Shown: piece by piece, positions 5,970 through 10,742 of the stretch
Position numbering within the stretch: the first letter of the stretch is position 1
Layout of the letters: each line of letters starts with the position of its first letter
DNA from: Planctomycetota bacterium
GTDB taxonomy: Bacteria; Planctomycetota; Phycisphaerae; WQYP01
Reading direction: 5' to 3'
DNA: 10,742 nucleotides
NCBI GenBank assembly: GCA_021780285.1
Contig: JAJXZA010000238.1
Span: forward strand, 1 to 10,742
Position numbers and translations under genes: made by a program
The notes under the pieces: generated by a model
Told to the model about the DNA's origin: nothing
Seen by the model: only the letters and a program-made list of their open reading frames with translations
Databases searched by the model: none

Positions 5970-8795
5970 TTAAAGCGTGCGCGCCACATCCACCACGCGG
6001 TAGGCCTCAAGCTGGTCGCCGACTTTGATGTCGTCGTAGCCGGCGAGTTTGAGGCCGCATTCAAGCCCGCCGCGCACCTCGCGGGCGTCTTCCTTGAAGC
6101 GTTTAAGCGAATCAAGCGTAAGGCCATCGGTGACGACGGCGCCATCGCGGCTGAGGCGATACTTGCAGGTACGCTGCAGCACACCATCAGTGACCATGCA
6201 ACCGGCGATATTGCCGACCTTGCTGACGCGAATAACCTGGCGAATTTCGGCATGGCCGAGTGTTTGCTCCTTCTTTTCGGGATTGAGCATGCCGGTAAGG
6301 GCCTTGCGGATGTCGTCAGTAATTTCGTAAATGACGCGGTAGAGGCGAACTTCTACGCCGCGCTGTTCGGCGAGCTTGCGCGCGGCCTCGTCGGGCGTTA
6401 CACTGAAGCCGACAATGACCGCGTGGGAAGCCTCAGCGAGCAGCACGTCGCTCTCGCTGATGCCGCCGACCGCCGCGTGAAGCAGTTTAACCTGTACTTC
6501 CTTGGAGAGTTCCTGCGTCATGGTTTGGCGCAGCACGTCCACGGAGCCCTGGACATCGGCCTTGAGGATCATGTTAAGCTCTTTAACCTGACCGGCGCGA
6601 ATGGCATCGTTGAGATTTTCGAGAGTGACTTTGGTTCGCTGGAAGATTTCGGCTTCGCGGTCGGCGCGGGCGCGTTCCTGGGCGATATCCTTGGAGTGCG
6701 CCAGGTCGTCTACAACATAGAACGGATCGCCGCCGACGGGCACATTATCAAGCCCGATGATTTCGCAAGGTGTTGCGGGCCCGGCTTCCTGAATGGACTT
6801 GCCTTTGTCATCCACGAGCAGCCGCACCCGACCGGCGGCGGGGCCGCAGGCGAGCGAGTCGCCAACGTGGAGGGTTCCATTTTGCACCATGACACGCACC
6901 ACCACGCCGCGGAGCGGATCCATAAACGCTTCGATAACGGTGCCGCGGGCGGGCAGTTGGGGCGACGCTTTAAGTTCGCGCAGGGTAGCGGTGTAATCGA
7001 GGTATTCAATAAGTTCTTTGACGCCCTGGCCTGTTGTGGCGCTGGTTCGCACCACTTCAATATCGCCGCCCCATTCGGTGGGGTTCAGGCCGTTTTCGGC
7101 GAGCTGGCCGAGAACTTTGTTGGCATTGGCTTCGGGCTTGTCTATCTTGTTGAGCGCCACGACGATCGGCACGCCAGCCGCCTTGGCGTGGGCGATGGAT
7201 TCGACGGTTTGCGGCATAACGCCATCGTCGGCGGCAATGACTAAAACGACCACATCGGTGAGGTTGGCGCCGCGAGCTCGCATGGCGGTAAACGCCTGAT
7301 GGCCGGGGGTATCCAAAAAGGTGACGCGCTTGGTTTGCCCGTCGGAACCGGTGGTTGTGACGGTATAAGCGCCAATGTGCTGGGTAATGCCGCCCGCTTC
7401 GCCTGCGGCGACATTGGCGGAGCGAATTTTATCAAGCAGGCTGGTTTTGCCGTGATCCACATGGCCCAAGATGGTGACAATGGGAGGCCGCGGAGTAGTT
7501 GGAGCGTCTTTTTCGCGCTCGCTGAATTGGCGTTCAATGGCGGCGTAGAGCGATTCCTTCTGTTTGATTTTTAACTCAACGCCGTATTCGAGCGCCAGCA
7601 CGCCGGCCACGTCGGCATCGAGCGATTGATTGACGGTGACCATGGCACCCTGATTCATCAGGCGTTTAAGCAATTCGCCGGTTCGCACGCTAAGAAGTTC
7701 GGAAAGCTCGCGCACGGTGACCGGGGGAATAATTTCAATGAAGCTGGGGCGCTGTACAGGCACATGGGGGGCCTGGCCGCGGTTTTGCAATTTAGAAAGC
7801 TCGCTGCGGCGCCGGCGAAGGCCGCCGCCGGTGGCCGATGCGAGCCGTTCGGCTCGATCGAGCAGGTCGGCCTCGCGCCATTCGCGAATGGGGTCTACAA
7901 CGGGTGGGATGGCCTTACTGGCGGCATAGCGTGAAACTTTGCGTTTGGGTGAGCGTCCATCATCATCATCAATGGGGGCTGCGCCATAACGGCTCTTACC
8001 CCGATGCCCGGCTGAGCCGGAAGAGCTTGGGCGATCAGAAGGCCCCATGGTTGGCGAGTAGCCCGTGGAGGCAGGTCGCGGCCGACTGCGAGGCGCTGCG
8101 AGGTTGTCGGGTTTGTCCATGCGCACCACTTTGGGGCCTTGAAGCTGCGCCGGCGCGGGTACGTTGCGCGGGCCAACGGCGACAACCGTAGGCTTTGCGA
8201 CAACATTCGGTACGCCGCGCGGCACGATGGTGGGGCGGACGGGTTTTTCGGGCACCTCGGGTGCTTTGGCGGCCGACGCGGCTTCCTTTGCGGCGGTTTG
8301 TTCCAGACTTTGAGCGTCTGGTTCGGCTACCGGATGGGTGCGTGCGCCCGTGTCGGGGGATCGCAGCGATGCCGGCGGCACGGGCGTCTCTTTGGCTTCA
8401 ATCGAAGGCTCCAACTCGGTGAGGGTTGGTGTATCGGTTGGAGCGGCCTCTTGAACATCTGATTCGGGTGGTTCGGCAATGGCGACTGCGCCTTGATCTT
8501 CAATATTGTGATCGTGCTGTTCGCCGGCGACTTTTTTACGCGAGGTGCGGGTGCGGGTAGTTTTGGCTGGGACCTTCTTTTTGGCTGAGGCTTTTTCTTC
8601 TTTGGGCGCAAAGTCTTTGAGCGAGCCATCTGCGGCCCATGCCTTAATGTTGGCGGCCATGCCATGACTGATGCCGGTGTTGGCATTTTTTGGCGCATCC
8701 GGAAATCCTTCGGCCTTCCATTTGGCGATGGCGGCCTTGGTTTCGATGCCTAATTCTTTGCATACATCGGAAAGTTTTACTTTCTTTACGCTCAA
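5970..8795 (-). CDS. infB: Translation initiation factor IF-2
   Basis: IF-2 is the GTPase that delivers fMet-tRNA to the 30S subunit and promotes subunit joining. The protein has 941 residues. A first IF2_N module opens it (VKKVKLSDVCKELGIETKAA). A long low-complexity linker rich in Ala, Pro, Lys and Arg follows to about residue 340, including a DDDD patch and basic stretches. A second IF2_N module lies at about 358-405. The G domain shows GHVDHGKT at 444-451, DTPGH at 495-499, NKID at 549-552 and a SATTGQG loop near 585. Domain II, the central domain and the C-terminal tRNA-binding beta-barrel are complete, ending VARTL. The start is TTG at 8795: GGAG lies seven bases upstream, no in-frame ATG gives the IF2_N module, and the nearby ATG at 8808 is out of frame. 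The rare start codon may lower expression. Confidence 0.98.
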   Translation of the reverse strand: MSVKKVKLSDVCKELGIETKAAIAKWKAEGFPDAPKNANTGISHGMAANIKAWAADGSLKDFAPKEEKASAKKKVPAKTTRTRTSRKKVAGEQHDHNIEDQGAVAIAEPPESDVQEAAPTDTPTLTELEPSIEAKETPVPPASLRSPDTGARTHPVAEPDAQSLEQTAAKEAASAAKAPEVPEKPVRPTIVPRGVPNVVAKPTVVAVGPRNVPAPAQLQGPKVVRMDKPDNLAAPRSRPRPASTGYSPTMGPSDRPSSSGSAGHRGKSRYGAAPIDDDDGRSPKRKVSRYAASKAIPPVVDPIREWREADLLDRAERLASATGGGLRRRRSELSKLQNRGQAPHVPVQRPSFIEIIPPVTVRELSELLSVRTGELLKRLMNQGAMVTVNQSLDADVAGVLALEYGVELKIKQKESLYAAIERQFSEREKDAPTTPRPPIVTILGHVDHGKTSLLDKIRSANVAAGEAGGITQHIGAYTVTTTGSDGQTKRVTFLDTPGHQAFTAMRARGANLTDVVVLVIAADDGVMPQTVESIAHAKAAGVPIVVALNKIDKPEANANKVLGQLAENGLNPTEWGGDIEVVRTSATTGQGVKELIEYLDYTATLRELKASPQLPARGTVIEAFMDPLRGVVVRVMVQNGTLHVGDSLACGPAAGRVRLLVDDKGKSIQEAGPATPCEIIGLDNVPVGGDPFYVVDDLAHSKDIAQERARADREAEIFQRTKVTLENLNDAIRAGQVKELNMILKADVQGSVDVLRQTMTQELSKEVQVKLLHAAVGGISESDVLLAEASHAVIVGFSVTPDEAARKLAEQRGVEVRLYRVIYEITDDIRKALTGMLNPEKKEQTLGHAEIRQVIRVSKVGNIAGCMVTDGVLQRTCKYRLSRDGAVVTDGLTLDSLKRFKEDAREVRGGLECGLKLAGYDDIKVGDQLEAYRVVDVARTL

Positions 8796-8964
8796 AACAA
8801 GTCTCCATTAGCATTCGCCGGGATGGCTTTGCGGCCATAAAGCCTCAGCCTCGGCGGCGATGCTGTAGTTTCGTCAACAGGCGTCTCGCTCAACCGTGAT
8901 GTGCCCCTTTAAATAGCTGGCTTACAAGCAGCGGGGGCAAACCTGGTTAGGACGCCGCCATCGG
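8796..8964. other. nusA-infB spacer without a gene
   Basis: These 169 bases hold no credible reading frame. The ylxR and ylxQ genes often found here in other bacteria are missing. The only clear site is GGAG before the TTG of infB. No intrinsic terminator with a U-tract separates the two genes on the minus strand, so they may be read through as one transcript. Confidence 0.5.
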
Positions 8965-8984
8965 TCAACCGGTGACCGGTGGCG
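8956..8984. repeat. Hairpin containing the nusA stop codon
   Basis: CGGTCA (8962-8967) and TGACCG (8973-8978) pair around ACCGG. One mismatch further out, CGCCA (8956-8960) pairs with TGGCG (8980-8984). The nusA stop codon (8965-8967) lies inside the stem. No U-tract follows on the minus strand, so it is not a classical terminator; it may affect termination of translation, mRNA stability or pausing. Confidence 0.45.
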
Positions 8985-10293
8985 CTTCTGCGGCGTCCGC
9001 GGCTTGGGCGGTCGCTTCGACTTCGCTGGCAGAGCCGGCTTCTGCGGTTTCCGCAGGCTCGGTTGATTCTTCACCTTCGGTTGTTTGCCCGGCTTGAGCG
9101 GCGGCAGCAGCCTCTGAGGCGGCCGCGGCTTTGCGTGCGGCATCTTCTTCCTGAACCTTCTTGGCGGCTTCGCGAGCGGTTACCACAAGCTTTTCAGCGA
9201 GTTCATCGCTCAATTCAAGTTCTTTGATCAGCGGCTCTTTGCCGACTTCATCGAGATCCATCAGATTGATGAGGCCGAGGGTGACGAGCCGTTCCATGAA
9301 TTTGTCGTCAACGCCTTCGATGGTGCGAAGGGCCTTTTCGAGATCATCAAGGCCCTTGCTGTATTCTTCAGGCGTGAGGATGTCTATATCCCAGTTTGTG
9401 AGGCGGGCGGCGAGGCGGACGTTTTGCCCGCGCTTGCCGATGGCCAGCGACAATTGAGATTCATCTACGACAACTGTGGCGCGGTTTAACTCAAAGTTGA
9501 GGCATATTTCTTTGACTTCGGCGGGTTTGAGCGCGTTGGTGATAAGCACCTGTGACGACTCATTCCAGCGGACGATGTCTATTTTTTCGCCGCCGAGTTC
9601 ATCTACGATGTTTTTAATACGGCTGCCGCGCACGCCCACGCATGCGCCCACGCAATCAACCTTGGTGTCAATGGAGGAGACGGCGATTTTGGTGCGGTAG
9701 CCGGCCTCGCGGGCTAACGCTCTTATTTCAATGATGCGTTCCTGTACTTCGGGGACTTCAAGCTCAAAAAGCCGTCGTATAAAGTCGGGATGCGAACGCG
9801 ATAGAACAATTTTCACCTGATTGCCGGCGTCTTTGACCTCGAGCACGAGACAGCGGATGCGTTCGCCGACCTGGTGTGTTTCGCCGGGTATCTGTTCTTT
9901 TCGGGGGAGAAAGCCTTCGCAGCGGCCGAGGTTGACCGAGAGGACCGGGCCGTCGGATCGGGCAACGGTTCCGGAGATGATCTGCCCCTGGCGGTCGGCG
10001 AACTCTTCATAGATGCTGCCGCGCTCATCCTCACGAATTTTCTGGATGAGGACCTGTTTGGCTGTCTGGGCGGCGATGCGTCCAAACTCGCGGTAGTCAA
10101 TGAGAGTGCCTTCCTTGCGAACCTGAATTTCACCGGTCATGCGGTCAATGGTGCAGGTGACGTCGTCGGTTTCGCCATAAAACTTTTTGGCGGCCGAAAG
10201 CAAGGCGGTTTCAATGTCATTAAAGAGCGAATCTTTTTCGATATTTTTATCGCGGGCGATGGAGTCCACAATTCGCAGCAGATCCTGGTTCAT
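8965..10293 (-). CDS. nusA: Transcription termination/antitermination factor NusA
   Basis: NusA binds RNA polymerase and nascent RNA and tunes pausing, termination and antitermination. The protein has 442 residues. The polymerase-binding N-terminal domain (about 1-100) begins MNQDLLRIVDSIARDKNIEK. The S1 domain is at about 102-167. KH1 has GVRG at 220-223, and KH2 has GKRG at 286-289 in LSLAIGKRGQNVRLAARL. A helix-hairpin-helix C-terminal module (about 313-380) resembles one acidic repeat of enterobacterial NusA. The last 60 residues are an Ala/Glu-rich acidic, probably disordered tail. ATG at 10293 is the family start, with GAGG about ten bases upstream. rimP, the usual upstream neighbour, is absent; an intrinsic terminator lies about 100 bases upstream, so nusA is likely the first gene of its operon. 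The short leader could allow autoregulation. Confidence 0.97.
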   Translation of the reverse strand: MNQDLLRIVDSIARDKNIEKDSLFNDIETALLSAAKKFYGETDDVTCTIDRMTGEIQVRKEGTLIDYREFGRIAAQTAKQVLIQKIREDERGSIYEEFADRQGQIISGTVARSDGPVLSVNLGRCEGFLPRKEQIPGETHQVGERIRCLVLEVKDAGNQVKIVLSRSHPDFIRRLFELEVPEVQERIIEIRALAREAGYRTKIAVSSIDTKVDCVGACVGVRGSRIKNIVDELGGEKIDIVRWNESSQVLITNALKPAEVKEICLNFELNRATVVVDESQLSLAIGKRGQNVRLAARLTNWDIDILTPEEYSKGLDDLEKALRTIEGVDDKFMERLVTLGLINLMDLDEVGKEPLIKELELSDELAEKLVVTAREAAKKVQEEDAARKAAAASEAAAAAQAGQTTEGEESTEPAETAEAGSASEVEATAQAADAAEAPPVTG

Positions 10294-10390
10294 AATGATC
10301 GGGCCTCTAAGGTTAAAGCGTAACTTGGCGTGCCGGGCCTTGTGTGCAGGGTGACACGCCGGTTAAGCGGGGGCGCACGCGCGGCCTTCC

Positions 10391-10427
10391 GCAAAAACAA
10401 ACGCGGTGGAGACACAAGCTCCACCGC
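10391..10427 (-). terminator. Intrinsic terminator for leftward transcription
   Basis: GCGGTGGAG (10403-10411) and CTCCACCGC (10419-10427) form a perfect nine-pair stem with a seven-base loop. On the minus strand the stem is followed directly by GTTTGTTTTTGC (10402-10391). This is the classic stem plus U-rich tail. It ends whatever transcript comes from the right and separates it from nusA. It could also work as an attenuator if the transcript includes the hairpin array to its right. Confidence 0.8.
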
Positions 10428-10439
10428 CCTGATACTCGC

Positions 10440-10625
10440 TGCCGATACCGGCAACGACACTCATGCGTATGCATTGCGCCCCGCAGTCAGGAGGCGATAA
10501 AAGCCTCCATAAACCGCGCTGCAGGCAATGCAGTCACATTCAGATGGCAAGCCATCCGAACCGACGGAGGGACGGACCCCGCCGGTGACATCGGCAAATG
10601 CGCGTTATGCCGCAACATAACCGCG
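10440..10625 (-). ncRNA. Candidate structured RNA: run of seven short hairpins before a terminator
   Basis: Seven inverted repeats lie in 186 bases. They are TGCCG/CGGCA (10440-10453), ATGC/GCAT (10463-10474), GGAGGC/GCCTCC (10490-10508), CTGCA/TGCAG (10519-10533), GATGG/CCATC (10543-10556), GCCG/CGGC (10581-10595) and CGC-GTTATG/CATAAC-GCG with one bulge (10601-10625). The minus-strand direction is preferred because the terminator lies at its left end. No known RNA family (6S, SRP, RNase P, tmRNA, common riboswitches) is recognised. It may be an independent small RNA of about 200-250 bases or the 3' UTR of an upstream gene. Boundaries and strand are inferred. Confidence 0.4.
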
Positions 10626-10742
10626 CTCAAATGTCGCCATGCAACTCATGCAACACCTTTCGCCAAGGCTGGGTGCCATCCGCCGGTTACAAAACCGTAC
10701 ACATTGCATGATCCGCGATAAACTCGTGGACTTGCCAAGCTG

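Larger units (their letters stand above)
10294..10742. other. Gene-poor region upstream of nusA
   Basis: No convincing coding frame is seen on either strand. On the minus strand a frame that enters from the right edge ends with TAA at 10687-10689 after only 17 residues (ending CTVL), which could be the C-terminus of a neighbouring gene but cannot be identified. From about 10440 to 10625 lies a run of inverted repeats, then the terminator at 10391-10427, then about 97 bases up to nusA that should hold its promoter. I could not pick a convincing -35/-10 pair there. Confidence 0.5.

Noticed and set aside
6252..7244. 330-codon plus-strand open frame
   Set aside because: It is antisense to infB, whose frame is fully supported by conserved GTPase motifs.
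10344..10721. 125-codon plus-strand frame upstream of nusA
   Set aside because: Arg/Cys/His-rich translation with no family resemblance, running through the terminator and hairpin array.
10687..10740. Possible C-terminus of a gene entering from the right edge on the minus strand
   Set aside because: Only 17 residues before the stop; too short to support, and two other frames are also open there.
1..10742. tRNA, rRNA, CRISPR arrays, insertion sequences, attachment sites
   Set aside because: No T-arm with matching stems, no regular spaced repeats, and no transposase-like frame were seen on either strand.

Overview
The window is a GC-rich bacterial chromosome segment in which every well-supported gene lies on the minus strand, so gene order reads right to left. 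Its core is a housekeeping transcription/translation cluster: nusA, infB, a DUF503 (YlxP-like) gene, then rbfA. This is followed by a HhH-GPD-fold protein with a basic tail, hisG (long form), a small single-span membrane protein, a YajQ-family gene, a long gene-poor stretch, and the first third of a SNF2-family helicase that runs off the left edge. Weak or absent Shine-Dalgarno sequences at several genes, a 941-residue IF-2 with a TTG start, and the overall gene flavour would fit a member of the Planctomycetota (possibly Phycisphaerae). That placement is inference with low to moderate confidence; no rRNA or other marker is present.

Layout, right to left. 10294-10742 holds no convincing gene. 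It contains a clear intrinsic terminator for leftward transcription (10391-10427) and, upstream of it, a run of short inverted repeats (10440-10625) that looks like a structured transcript. nusA (8965-10293) and infB (5970-8795) are separated by 169 bases with no gene. DUF503 (5613-5897) and rbfA (5186-5563) follow closely. These four genes probably form one transcription unit: NusA controls elongation and antitermination, IF-2 places initiator tRNA, RbfA matures the 30S subunit, and DUF503 is a frequent companion of unknown function. Compared with the Bacillus-type order (rimP-nusA-ylxR-ylxQ-infB-ylxP-rbfA-truB), rimP, ylxR, ylxQ and truB are missing here.

Next come a 302-residue HhH-GPD-like protein (4196-5104) that keeps the catalytic Asp but has Tyr in place of the lyase Lys, has no FeS-cluster cysteines, and carries a histone-H1-like tail; hisG (3208-4092), the first enzyme of histidine synthesis; a 92-residue membrane protein (2830-3108); and yajQ (2267-2767).

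From 1002 to 2266 there is no confident gene. This stretch holds several groups of strong hairpins, a 10-bp palindrome, and weak small-ORF candidates. The left end (1-1001) is the N-terminal part of a large SNF2/HepA-like helicase with the bacterial SNF2-associated domain. The most unusual items are the HhH-GPD variant, the hairpin array upstream of nusA, and the structured intergenic region. I did not find a clear-cut new defence or mobile system.
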